The notes beneath the pieces were generated by a model. The model saw only the letters and a program-made list of their open reading frames with translations, was not told where the DNA came from and ran no database searches. This document shows, piece after piece, positions 45,004 through 52,896 of a stretch of DNA of 55,036 nucleotides. The DNA lies in contig NZ_BAOG01000140.1 in NCBI RefSeq assembly GCF_000400365.1, positions 1 through 55,036 on the forward strand, written 5' to 3'. The position numbers were made by a program, and so were the translations under genes. The DNA comes from Vibrio jasicida CAIM 1864 = LMG 25398. Its GTDB lineage: Bacteria; Pseudomonadota; Gammaproteobacteria; Enterobacterales; Vibrionaceae. Position 1 is the first letter of the stretch, and the number at the start of each line of letters is the position of its first letter.

Positions 45004-46900
45004 TGCACAACTTGCATTTGGGGACCATCCACTGCTTGATAAAGCAGAATTTGCCCTACAAGAAAACGAACGGGTTTGTTTAGTAGGGCGAAATGGTGCT
45101 GGTAAATCAACTTTGATGAAAGTACTCGCTGGAGACATTTTGCTTGATGATGGCAAAATTCAAGTGACTCAAGATGTGGTGGTTTCGCGTTTAGAACAGG
45201 ATCCCCCTCGTAACCAAGAGGGCACGGTTTACGAATTTGTGTCTGGCGGGTTGGCAGAAGTCGGCGATTTACTCAAGATCTACCATGATCTTCTTGATCT
45301 TGTTACGCATGACCCGAGCGAAAAGAACATTAATCGTCTTGCAAAAGTGCAAGAGCAACTCGACCACTTGAACGCTTGGCGTTTTGATGACCGCGTTAAT
45401 AACGTTTTGGGCGCTCTCAAGCTGAGTCCCGAAACAAAATTGACGGATTTGTCCGGTGGTTGGCAACGTAAAGCAGCACTCGCGCGTGCGCTTGTATGCG
45501 ATCCAGATGTATTGCTTTTGGACGAACCGACGAACCACCTTGATGTGACCACCATTGAGTGGTTAGAAGGCTTCCTCAAAGACTTTAAAGGTTCGATCAT
45601 CTTTATTTCGCACGACCGCACGTTTATCAAGTCAATGGCAACGCGTATTGTCGATCTCGACCGCGGTCAATTAGCATCATTCCCTGGAGATTACGAGAAC
45701 TACCTTGTAGAGAAGGAAGAGATGCTTCGTGTTGAAGAAATGCAAAATGCAGAATTCGACAAAAAACTTGCTCAAGAAGAAGTGTGGATTCGACAAGGCA
45801 TTAAAGCACGTCGAACTCGTAACGAAGGCCGAGTAAGAGCTCTAAAAAAATTACGTGAAGAACGCAGTGACCGCCGTGAAGTTCAGGGTAAGGTAAACTT
45901 AAACATCGATGATGCCTCTCGTTCAGGCAAGATTGTCTTTGAAGCAGAGAATATCTCTTTTGCTTTTGACGGTAAAAATATCGTTGATAACTTCAGCTTC
46001 AACATTATGCGCGGCGATCGTATTGCACTAATTGGTCCTAACGGCTGCGGTAAAAGTACCGTGCTCAAGCTGCTATTAGGTCAGTTAGAAACTCAAGGCG
46101 GCCGTTTGCATTGCGGTACAAAACTCGAGGTGGCTTACTTCGACCAGTACCGAGAAATTCTCGATCCTGAAAAAACGGTTATCGATAACCTAGCAGACGG
46201 CAAACAAGAAGTGATGGTTGGTGGTCGCCAGCGTCACGCATTGAGTTATTTACAGGATTTCTTGTTTGCTCCGAAGCGTGCTAGAACGCCAGTTAAAGCA
46301 CTTTCAGGTGGTGAAAAGAACCGTTTGTTACTTGCTCGTATATTGTTGAAACCAAACAATTTACTTATTCTTGATGAACCAACTAACGATTTGGATATCG
46401 AAACGTTGGAACTTTTAGAAGAAATGCTTGCCAATTATCAGGGTACGTTACTATTAGTTAGCCACGATCGTGAGTTCGTCGACAACACAGTAACGACCAG
46501 TTGGATTTTTGAAGGTAACGGTATAATTGAGGAATTTGTTGGTGGTTATCACGATGCAAGACAGCAACGTGAACAAGCTCTTGCTTCGCGCAGCTCGGTT
46601 GAAAAAACAGCGAAGAAAGAGAAAGTGGTTGAGGAAACTCCCAAAACTACGCAACCTAAGAACAACTCGAAGAAGTTATCGTATAAGCTGCAAAGAGAAT
46701 TAGAAGCTCTTCCAGCTAAACTAGAACAATTAGAGTCGGATATTGAGGCGCTACAAGAACAGGTGAATGACCCATCGTTTTTTGCCAAATCTGTAGAAGA
46801 AACTCAACCGGTATTGGAACAGCTCGCTGCTGTAGAGCAGGAGTTGGAAATCGCATTCGAGAGATGGGAAGAACTCGAAGCAATGCAACAGGACAGTTAA
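44981..46900 (+). CDS. uup: ABC-F ATPase Uup
   Basis: Uup is a cytoplasmic ABC-F protein linked to ribosome function and to precise transposon excision in E. coli. The 639 residues contain two ATPase modules: GRNGAGKST, LSGGWQRK and LLLDEPTNHLD in the first, GPNGCGKST, LSGGEKNR and ILDEPTNDLD in the second, joined by the ABC-F linker. The C-terminal domain (from about residue 540) is a coiled coil that binds DNA in E. coli. The ATG at 44981 gives ALLTIHNAQLAFGD, as in homologues, and overlaps the glutaredoxin-like gene. Confidence 0.93.
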   Translation: MALLTIHNAQLAFGDHPLLDKAEFALQENERVCLVGRNGAGKSTLMKVLAGDILLDDGKIQVTQDVVVSRLEQDPPRNQEGTVYEFVSGGLAEVGDLLKIYHDLLDLVTHDPSEKNINRLAKVQEQLDHLNAWRFDDRVNNVLGALKLSPETKLTDLSGGWQRKAALARALVCDPDVLLLDEPTNHLDVTTIEWLEGFLKDFKGSIIFISHDRTFIKSMATRIVDLDRGQLASFPGDYENYLVEKEEMLRVEEMQNAEFDKKLAQEEVWIRQGIKARRTRNEGRVRALKKLREERSDRREVQGKVNLNIDDASRSGKIVFEAENISFAFDGKNIVDNFSFNIMRGDRIALIGPNGCGKSTVLKLLLGQLETQGGRLHCGTKLEVAYFDQYREILDPEKTVIDNLADGKQEVMVGGRQRHALSYLQDFLFAPKRARTPVKALSGGEKNRLLLARILLKPNNLLILDEPTNDLDIETLELLEEMLANYQGTLLLVSHDREFVDNTVTTSWIFEGNGIIEEFVGGYHDARQQREQALASRSSVEKTAKKEKVVEETPKTTQPKNNSKKLSYKLQRELEALPAKLEQLESDIEALQEQVNDPSFFAKSVEETQPVLEQLAAVEQELEIAFERWEELEAMQQDS

Positions 46901-46907
46901 GAATTCG

Positions 46908-48641
46908 ATGAATTGTAGTAACAAATTCAAATTGACCGCCGTCGCGATGATGGTTGGCACGGCAATGAATGCGAATGCAGCATTGTATCAAGTGGTTGAG
47001 GTGGATCCTGGAGTCAACGGGGACAATATTGATTACTCAACAGCTTATGGTGTCGCGATCCAACAGGGGGATGTAGAAAACCCTGGTACAGATGCTCCGT
47101 ATGCCTTAGGTTGTTTCAACGATTCAGCAGGGTGTACGCCAGAACAATTCAAGCTTGCTCTCGAGACTCGTACAACACCGTTATCTGCAAGTGAAGCCGT
47201 TGATGGTGTTAGCTACCGAGAGGAAGTGCCTTTTGCGATGGACTCTGGCTTCTATTATGTACAAGAATATGACGACTTCGAACGCTATTGTTACAATGAA
47301 CGTCGTTATTCAACATGTGAGTCCTGGGCATCAGTTCATTGGCAGCCATGGAGTAAAGAGCTAAGTAAAGACTTTACAACAAATGCTTTTGCATTCGTCG
47401 AAGGCGATGAAAACGCTTACGAAAACAAATACAACAATGTCATTAACAGCCTTACCGAGGACGGAGAGGCTGTTGGTAACCAAAGTATTGTGAGTAGCTC
47501 TGATTCTTCTGAATTGGAAACTCGAAACACAGTAGTAGCTCCTGTTCTTCCAACAATAGTCCCAAGCGATGAAGATGCAACTGTCGTCGCTAGCCGTGCA
47601 TGGCGTACTGATGGCAAGTTTACGGTAGGTAGTATCTCAGAGAAAGCCTCAAACGATAACGGGACCCATCACACATCAAAAGCAGCGATTTGGGATCAAA
47701 CTGGAGCCGTCAGTCAGGTTGAATGGCCAAGCGGAACTGCGAAAGATGGTGAGCGTTTAGCGCAAGGCAGCATGCGTGGTATCGCTGAAAGTGGTAACAA
47801 GGTGTATGGCGTAGGTTACAACACTTACAAAGATGACAACTACATGAATGCGACTGTTTTTGTTGGTACATTGCCGACAGCAGGTTCTATCGCAGGCGTT
47901 ACTTGGGAAAATAAACAAGTTAGTGGTGCACAGCAACGTATAGATGGTGATACAGTCCATTCAAACTCTCGCTTAACCGACGTCAATGACAATTTTGTCG
48001 CCATTGGTGAAGCAAAACGTTCCGGTGGTTATTTAATGCCAACAGGCTCTGCTCCTAATCGATTGTTTATCGTTGATAACGTGAGTGCTGAGTCTGTTAG
48101 TGCGTTTTATCCAACAACAGGGATTTTCTTCAGTGGCGCCGGTGGTCACATGGGTAGTATTAACGCTTACAATGAAATTGTGGGTCAGTTAGATGCAGAG
48201 GCCACTCGTGAAGATGATGGTAAACCTCGCCGTAAACGTGGTTTCATTTATCCGTATACCCAAGATGGACAGCTGACAAGTGATCGTTCTACAACACTAT
48301 TTGATGGTAAGCCATGGTTCTTAGATAACTTAACGAATGGTGGTGATCACTCTGATGAGAACAATGCATTCCGTATCATTAATGCTACGGACATCAACGA
48401 TGCAGGCGTAATTTCCGGTACAGCGATGATGTGTAGTGGTGGCTATAAAACGACCTCGCATAACTCGTCATGTGATGGTGAAGAGAAGATCGTTGCCGTT
48501 AAGCTAGTCCCAATTGCTGGGGCAACGGCTGCTGATATTGAAACGCGTAGCGTTGAAGAAGATTCGGCAGAACGACAAGGTGCGGGTCTAGGTTGGTTGG
48601 CTTTGACCATGCTAGGTTTGTTCGGGTTCCGTAGAAAATAG
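46908..48641 (+). CDS. DUF3466 family exported protein with GlyGly-CTERM sorting signal
   Basis: A 577-residue protein with a signal peptide (ending NANA before ALYQVVEV), a large extracytoplasmic domain of the DUF3466 family, and a tripartite C-terminal tail GAGLGWLALTMLGLFGFRRK: a small glycine-rich stretch, a hydrophobic helix and a basic end. That tail fits GlyGly-CTERM signals, which in Vibrio and Shewanella are processed by rhombosortase and lead to cell-surface display by type II secretion. Function is unknown. It starts 7 bp after uup and ends at a strong terminator, so it probably shares the rlmKL-uup transcript. It stands where E. coli has pqiABC. Confidence 0.85.
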   Translation: MNCSNKFKLTAVAMMVGTAMNANAALYQVVEVDPGVNGDNIDYSTAYGVAIQQGDVENPGTDAPYALGCFNDSAGCTPEQFKLALETRTTPLSASEAVDGVSYREEVPFAMDSGFYYVQEYDDFERYCYNERRYSTCESWASVHWQPWSKELSKDFTTNAFAFVEGDENAYENKYNNVINSLTEDGEAVGNQSIVSSSDSSELETRNTVVAPVLPTIVPSDEDATVVASRAWRTDGKFTVGSISEKASNDNGTHHTSKAAIWDQTGAVSQVEWPSGTAKDGERLAQGSMRGIAESGNKVYGVGYNTYKDDNYMNATVFVGTLPTAGSIAGVTWENKQVSGAQQRIDGDTVHSNSRLTDVNDNFVAIGEAKRSGGYLMPTGSAPNRLFIVDNVSAESVSAFYPTTGIFFSGAGGHMGSINAYNEIVGQLDAEATREDDGKPRRKRGFIYPYTQDGQLTSDRSTTLFDGKPWFLDNLTNGGDHSDENNAFRIINATDINDAGVISGTAMMCSGGYKTTSHNSSCDGEEKIVAVKLVPIAGATAADIETRSVEEDSAERQGAGLGWLALTMLGLFGFRRK

Positions 48642-48661
48642 TCAGTATTTTTTAAATCAAG

Positions 48662-48694
48662 CAGAGGCTCACAGAAATGAGCCTCTGTTTTTTT
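48662..48694 (+). terminator. Terminator of the uup-DUF3466 unit
   Basis: CAGAGGCTCA/TGAGCCTCTG, a 10-bp perfect stem with loop CAGAAA and T7. Confidence 0.93.
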
Positions 48695-48811
48695 ATGCCT
48701 TGAGAAAATCCTCAAATTGATCGATTCTTATAAGTGGAGTCATAAAAGCTCCATCAAAGTTTCACAATATCAGCTGTACGTTAGTAAATGGACCTGTATG
48801 AGGAATTAACT

Positions 48812-48985
48812 ATGAAGAGACAAAAGCGTGATCGCCTAGAACGAGCTCAATCTCAAGGCTATAAAGCTGGGTTGAATGGGAGGTCTCAAGAGGCTTGTCC
48901 GTATCAACAAATTGATGCTCGGTCATATTGGTTAGGTGGTTGGCGTGATGCCAGAGATGAAAAACAATCTGGTCTCTACAAATAA
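48812..48985 (+). CDS. rmf: Ribosome modulation factor Rmf
   Basis: RMF binds 30S subunits in stationary phase and drives formation of inactive 100S ribosome dimers. The 57 residues begin MKRQKRDRLERAQSQGYKAG and contain GRSQEACPYQ and SYWLGGWRDAR, almost as in E. coli (55). GAGGAA precedes the ATG at 48812; the ATG at 48788 adds eight residues not present in homologues. A weak TGGAG/CTCCA hairpin lies upstream (48735-48753). The gene precedes fabA in the same relative place as in E. coli. Confidence 0.96.
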   Translation: MKRQKRDRLERAQSQGYKAGLNGRSQEACPYQQIDARSYWLGGWRDARDEKQSGLYK

Positions 48986-49012
48986 CTCTCCACATACAAA
49001 CAGAAGGATTTG

Positions 49013-49035
49013 AAAAGGCTCTTTAAGAGCCTTTT
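49013..49035 (+). terminator. Terminator of rmf
   Basis: AAAAGGCTC/GAGCCTTTT stem with loop TTTAA. Confidence 0.85.
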
Positions 49036-49067
49036 CTACATTTGTAACGAGGATGAATGTAGAAATG

Positions 49068-49091
49068 AAAAAGGCCCCAAAAAGGAGCCTT
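49068..49091 (-). terminator. Terminator of fabA
   Basis: On the minus strand AAGGCTCC and GGGGCCTT form an 8-bp stem with one wobble pair, loop T5, then T5. Confidence 0.8.
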
Positions 49092-49114
49092 AAGAATAAT
49101 CTGTAAGCAGGAGA

Positions 49115-49633
49115 TTAAAAGCTAGAAGTATCTTGGAATAAACCAACTTTCAAATCTTTCGCAACGTAGATCTCTTTACCATCAACACATACACGACCAT
49201 CAGCTAAGCCCATTACAAGCTTGCGGTTAACAACGCGTTTCATGTGGATTTCGTACGTTACTTTTTTCGCTGTTGGTAGGATTTGGCCAGTAAATTTAAC
49301 TTCGCCGACACCTAGAGCACGACCTTTACCTTTGCCGCCAACCCAACCGAGGAAGAAACCAACCAGTTGCCACATTGCATCTAGACCAAGACAGCCTGGC
49401 ATTACCGGGTCGCCAGGGAAGTGGCAATCAAAGAACCAAAGATCCGGAGTAATGTCCAACTCTGCAAGGATCAAACCCTTACCGAAATCCCCTTCAGTTT
49501 CAGACATTTTACTGATGCGATCCATCATTAGCATGTTCGGCGCAGGAAGCTGTGGATAACCAGGACCAAACAGCTCTCCTTGGCTAGAGGCTAAAAGATC
49601 ATCACGGTTATAAGAATCACGTTTGTTTTGCAT
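49115..49633 (-). CDS. fabA: 3-hydroxydecanoyl-ACP dehydratase/isomerase FabA
   Basis: Dehydrates 3-hydroxydecanoyl-ACP and isomerises trans-2 to cis-3-decenoyl-ACP, the committing step of unsaturated fatty acid synthesis. The 172 residues equal E. coli FabA; catalytic H71 (CHFPGDPVMPG) and D85 (GLDAMWQL) fall at the same numbers. The start is the ATG at 49633 with GGAG nine bases before it; the two preceding codons in frame are TTG and ATA. The promoter is TTGTTT-N17-TAAGAT with FadR-like sequences at and above the -35 region, as for E. coli fabA, which FadR activates. Confidence 0.96.
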   Translation of the reverse strand: MQNKRDSYNRDDLLASSQGELFGPGYPQLPAPNMLMMDRISKMSETEGDFGKGLILAELDITPDLWFFDCHFPGDPVMPGCLGLDAMWQLVGFFLGWVGGKGKGRALGVGEVKFTGQILPTAKKVTYEIHMKRVVNRKLVMGLADGRVCVDGKEIYVAKDLKVGLFQDTSSF

Positions 49634-49662
49634 TATCAATTACTCCAATTTTTGATAGCTGC

Positions 49663-49718
49663 ATCTTAGTGAACACGTGTACGCTAAACAACTCCGATCA
49701 GTACTAGACAAACCAGTT
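49663..49718 (-). promoter_or_regulatory. fabA promoter with FadR-like sites
   Basis: The minus strand has -35 TTGTTT (49691-49686) and -10 TAAGAT (49668-49663), 17 bp apart. Two degenerate FadR-like palindromes lie at 49687-49703 (centre near -39, the position used in E. coli) and 49702-49718 (AACTGGTTTGTCTAGTA). The second overlaps the end of the Lon-like gene. Confidence 0.45.
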
Positions 49719-51344
49719 TTTGATGCGCTCCACAATTCCTAAAGGATGCTCATGTCTTTCAAAGTTTTCAATACGTTCGGCGATCTTGCCAATGATGCTG
49801 TCATCTTCACCACGGAACGGCTTCGACATCAGAATTGGGATAGCTTCATCTACCGTAGAAACCGACCAAATATGGAACTCGCCATTTTTAATGCTTTCTA
49901 TTACATCTTTATGTAGCGCAAGGTGTTTAAGGTTTGACTTAGGTAAAATAACCCCTTGCTCCCCGGTAAAGCCTTGGTGCTTACAGACTTGGTAAAAACC
50001 TTCGATTTTTTCATTTAAGCCGCCAACGGCTTGGACACGGCCAAATTGGTCAACCGCGCCGGTAACCGCAATTTGTTGGTCAACGGGAGACTCAGACAGG
50101 GCACTCACCAAACAGCACAATTCCGCTAATGAGGCGCTATCGCCATCAACTTCACTGTAAGATTGCTCAAATACAATAGATGCAGAATATGGCAGAGGCT
50201 CATCAAGGTTTAACGCCGAGCTCAAGAATGCTTGCATGATCATCATACCTTTGGCGTGCAAGTTACCGCCTAATTCCGCTTTTCGTTCAACGTCGGAGAT
50301 GTCACCATCACCAAAATGAATCACACAAGAAATGCGAGCAGGCTCTCCGTAAGAAACAGGGTGTCCGGCCATATCAATAACGGTTAGGCCATTGATCTGC
50401 CCAACTTGTTCACCGGTAGTTTCAATGATCACTTGTCCATCAAGAATGTCGTCAACGGCGCGCTGTGGTAGATATGACTCACGATAGTATTTGTCATCAA
50501 TGGCAGCATCAATCGATGTAAAATTGATAGTGTCACATTCAGTATATTGACTGGCTAAACTAATCAATTGATTGTGCCAAAGAACACCAAGAGGTAGGTA
50601 ATGTTGATCTTCCGTATAACGCATACCGGCAAGCATTAAGCGTCTAAATGCCGAATCGTCCAAACTAGGGTGCTGATATTTTTTACATATCCAATTCACT
50701 AAGCCGAAATAAAGAGCGAGGCTACGCTCAGAGATGTGAATATCTTCTTCTACTTCGGTGTACATAGTCATTCCCGTAGAAAAATCGTCATCTACAAACT
50801 CAATCTCTGCCAATTGAGTTCGGTCACCTGTGATGATCAACTTAACGTCATAATGCTGAGCTACAAAAGGAGAGGATGCAATACGATTCGGGGTTAAGTT
50901 AATCGGAGCAAAAGCTTCCCCTTGTATCGCAGCTTTCACACTCGGCCATCTTACTGCGTTTGCCAAAATGAGGTTAGCAGGGACGATTAGATAGCCACCA
51001 TGAGCCTTCGATAATAAGCCATTCTCGAAAGTTGATTGACCTTCAGTATTGACGCTATATCGATCAAATAGATCTTTTGCGTCTAGAGACTCTGTTGAAA
51101 CCACTGGCAAAGACGCAATATCGATTACAGCTTCTCTAACGAATTCACGGTAAATTGCATTATCTGCGCAGTTTACGAGTAGGACTCTTGTGAGGCCATT
51201 TACCCGAGCAAATCGACTCAACGTTGCCGTCAAGCGAGGTTGTAGGTCAGTGAACGTCTTTGCAGGGAGAAATGGGGCGGTTTCTAATAGTGCTTCATAT
51301 GGCTTAAATGAAGGAGTTACGTCTTGCCAGTCAAGTTGGTTCAT
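49704..51344 (-). CDS. Lon-like protease (YcbZ/LonH family)
   Basis: A 546-residue S16 family protein related to E. coli YcbZ. The C-terminal protease domain has the Ser-Lys dyad S403 (DGDSASLAEL) and K446 (GGLNEKIEG), 43 residues apart as in Lon. The N-terminal part resembles the AAA_32/LonB-type region, but I see no Walker A motif, so ATP-driven unfolding is doubtful. The start is taken at ATG 51344 (MNQLDWQDVTPSFKPYEAL); the 25-residue extension upstream has no likeness to homologues. Order fabA-ycbZ-matP is kept from E. coli. Substrates are unknown. Confidence 0.88.
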   Translation of the reverse strand: MNQLDWQDVTPSFKPYEALLETAPFLPAKTFTDLQPRLTATLSRFARVNGLTRVLLVNCADNAIYREFVREAVIDIASLPVVSTESLDAKDLFDRYSVNTEGQSTFENGLLSKAHGGYLIVPANLILANAVRWPSVKAAIQGEAFAPINLTPNRIASSPFVAQHYDVKLIITGDRTQLAEIEFVDDDFSTGMTMYTEVEEDIHISERSLALYFGLVNWICKKYQHPSLDDSAFRRLMLAGMRYTEDQHYLPLGVLWHNQLISLASQYTECDTINFTSIDAAIDDKYYRESYLPQRAVDDILDGQVIIETTGEQVGQINGLTVIDMAGHPVSYGEPARISCVIHFGDGDISDVERKAELGGNLHAKGMMIMQAFLSSALNLDEPLPYSASIVFEQSYSEVDGDSASLAELCCLVSALSESPVDQQIAVTGAVDQFGRVQAVGGLNEKIEGFYQVCKHQGFTGEQGVILPKSNLKHLALHKDVIESIKNGEFHIWSVSTVDEAIPILMSKPFRGEDDSIIGKIAERIENFERHEHPLGIVERIKNWFV

Positions 51345-51509
51345 TAATAATCGTCTTAATTCAATGTTGAGGTCATTATAACGAAACGTCCTATAACTCC
51401 ATAGCGAGAATTTGAGCAATATAAAAATACTGAATATTCATATGATTAAACCTTCGACAAATGAGTGATCAACATCGATACTTTATGGAGTTTTAATTGC
51501 TGTATAGCA

Positions 51510-51537
51510 ACATCTGGGTTACGCTGTCACCAGATGT
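51510..51537 (+). promoter_or_regulatory. matS: matS-like site within a palindrome in the matP leader
   Basis: GTTACGCTGTCAC (51518-51530) differs from GTGACRNYGTCAC at one position. It sits in a larger palindrome with outer arms ACATCTGG and CCAGATGT, 26 bp before the matP ATG, a position suited to autoregulation. Confidence 0.6.
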
Positions 51538-51555
51538 GTTTTAAGGGTCGAAAGG

Positions 51556-52005
51556 ATGAAATATCAGCAACTTGAAAATCTAGAGTGTGGTTGGAAATGG
51601 AAATATCTGATCAAAAAATGGAAAGATGGTGAGTCGATCACCAAGTATATTGATACCAGTGAAGCGGATGCTGCCGTTGCAGAACTACGAAAATTAGAAC
51701 ATGAACCAACTTTAGTGCTTGCTTGGATTGAAAATCATATGTCTGAAGAGTTAGAGAATAAACTCAAACAGGCAATTCGTGCCAAGCGTAAACGCCATTT
51801 CAATGCTGAACAAGTTCATACCAAAAAGAAATCGATTGATCTTGACTATCGAGTTTGGGAGAAACTGTCAAATCGTGCGAACGAGTTAGGTTGTACACTC
51901 TCTGACGCAATTGAATATTTACTCTCAGAAGCTTCTCGCAGTGAGAAGGCCAGTCAAAAAGTAACCTCGATTAAAGAAGATTTAAATAAACTATTGTCTA
52001 GTTAA
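51556..52005 (+). CDS. matP: Macrodomain Ter protein MatP
   Basis: MatP binds matS sites, tethers and condenses the terminus macrodomain and links it to the divisome through ZapB. The 149 residues (E. coli 150) start MKYQQLENLECGWKWKYLIKK, with a central four-helix part, a ribbon-helix-helix DNA-binding segment (KKSIDLDYRVWEKLSNRANE, about residues 92-111) and a C-terminal coiled coil (SQKVTSIKEDLNKLL). AAGGG precedes the ATG. The stop codon overlaps an ATG of the next frame, and DUF3634 begins 11 bp later, so the two are coupled. Confidence 0.96.
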   Translation: MKYQQLENLECGWKWKYLIKKWKDGESITKYIDTSEADAAVAELRKLEHEPTLVLAWIENHMSEELENKLKQAIRAKRKRHFNAEQVHTKKKSIDLDYRVWEKLSNRANELGCTLSDAIEYLLSEASRSEKASQKVTSIKEDLNKLLSS

Positions 52006-52016
52006 TGGAGTATCAA

Positions 52017-52328
52017 ATGCTTTATGTAATCTTGATTGCTGCTGTTGTTATTTTTTGGCTTATCGCTGTAGATAGACCTGTCTTAAAAATATCGTTTGAG
52101 AAAGGGCACATTACAAAAGTGAAAGGTCATATTCCTCCTTCCTTTAAACACAACTTGCAAGACATTGCTGAGCATGACCCTTTTGATGGTGAGATGAAAG
52201 TTTACAATCAGCGAACAGGAATGCGTTTGACCTTTTCGAAACAAGTTCCGAAGAAAGTGCAGCAGCGAATTCGTAACGTCTTCCCTCATCAAGGTTTTAA
52301 GTCAGGCAAAGGAAAAAAAAGAGCTTAA
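52017..52328 (+). CDS. DUF3634 family membrane-anchored protein
   Basis: A 103-residue protein with one N-terminal membrane helix (LYVILIAAVVIFWLIAV) and a basic cytoplasmic part (KISFEKGHITKVKGHIPPSF, then a KGKKRA tail). DUF3634 is found next to matP in Vibrio and relatives; its role is unknown. The ATG at 52017 is preferred: GGAG stands six bases before it. The alternative ATG at 52005 overlaps the matP stop but has no ribosome binding site of its own. The gene ends at a strong terminator. Confidence 0.8.
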   Translation: MLYVILIAAVVIFWLIAVDRPVLKISFEKGHITKVKGHIPPSFKHNLQDIAEHDPFDGEMKVYNQRTGMRLTFSKQVPKKVQQRIRNVFPHQGFKSGKGKKRA

Positions 52329-52359
52329 GAAAACTATCAGTTACTTATTCTTGTTAAAT

Positions 52360-52386
52360 GGGGCGCATTAATTGCGCCCCGTTTTA
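52360..52386 (+). terminator. Terminator of the matP-DUF3634 unit
   Basis: GGGGCGCA-TTAAT-TGCGCCCC, an 8-bp GC-rich stem followed by GTTTTAT. Confidence 0.9.
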
Positions 52387-52441
52387 TATCTATTAAGTCA
52401 GTAAGTTAGAGTTTTTCTTTTATGAATCATAAGGAAGCTCC

Positions 52442-52765
52442 ATGCGATACACTGTCACTTTAATCTGTTTTTTAATTGGGGCATCAGCCGCGAAAGCCGA
52501 TGATTCAGAAACGAACCCCATTGCAAAGAAAATTAAAACAGAATTGCAAAAGAAGACCAATAGACGATTTGATAGCTATGAAGGTTATTGTGACCTAATG
52601 ATTGAGATGGAGCATAAAGGTAAGACTGCGAAGATTAAAAAAGTAAAGGAAAGTGGTGATAAAAGCGTATGTAAATTTGCAAAATCAAACTTAAAAATTG
52701 GTAAACGATATCGTTATAAGTTTGCGGAAAAATACATACGACTTCACATAACAACGAGTGATTAG
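52442..52765 (+). CDS. Secreted TolA domain III-like protein
   Basis: A 107-residue protein with a signal peptide (MRYTVTLICFLIGASAAKA) and a mature part that resembles the C-terminal domain III of TolA: IAKKIKTELQKKTN, then YCDLMIEMEHKGKTAKIKKV, SGDKSVCKFAKSNL and a last strand KYIRLHI. The cysteines C50 and C77 match the disulphide pair of E. coli TolA-III (TCTLRIKL to DPALC). It has no membrane anchor helix after processing and no long helical domain II, so it would be free in the periplasm. AAGGA precedes the ATG. It is AT-richer than the core genes around it. Fold assignment is by eye. Confidence 0.6.
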   Translation: MRYTVTLICFLIGASAAKADDSETNPIAKKIKTELQKKTNRRFDSYEGYCDLMIEMEHKGKTAKIKKVKESGDKSVCKFAKSNLKIGKRYRYKFAEKYIRLHITTSD

Positions 52766-52896
52766 CATTCACTAATAATATTTCGATAACTTGGATATAT
52801 TTATAAGTGGAATTAATGTCACATTTCATTTACTGCTTGTGTCTTTATAGATAAACTTGCCAACAGGAAAATAAAAACAACGTTAGGAATAGCAGT

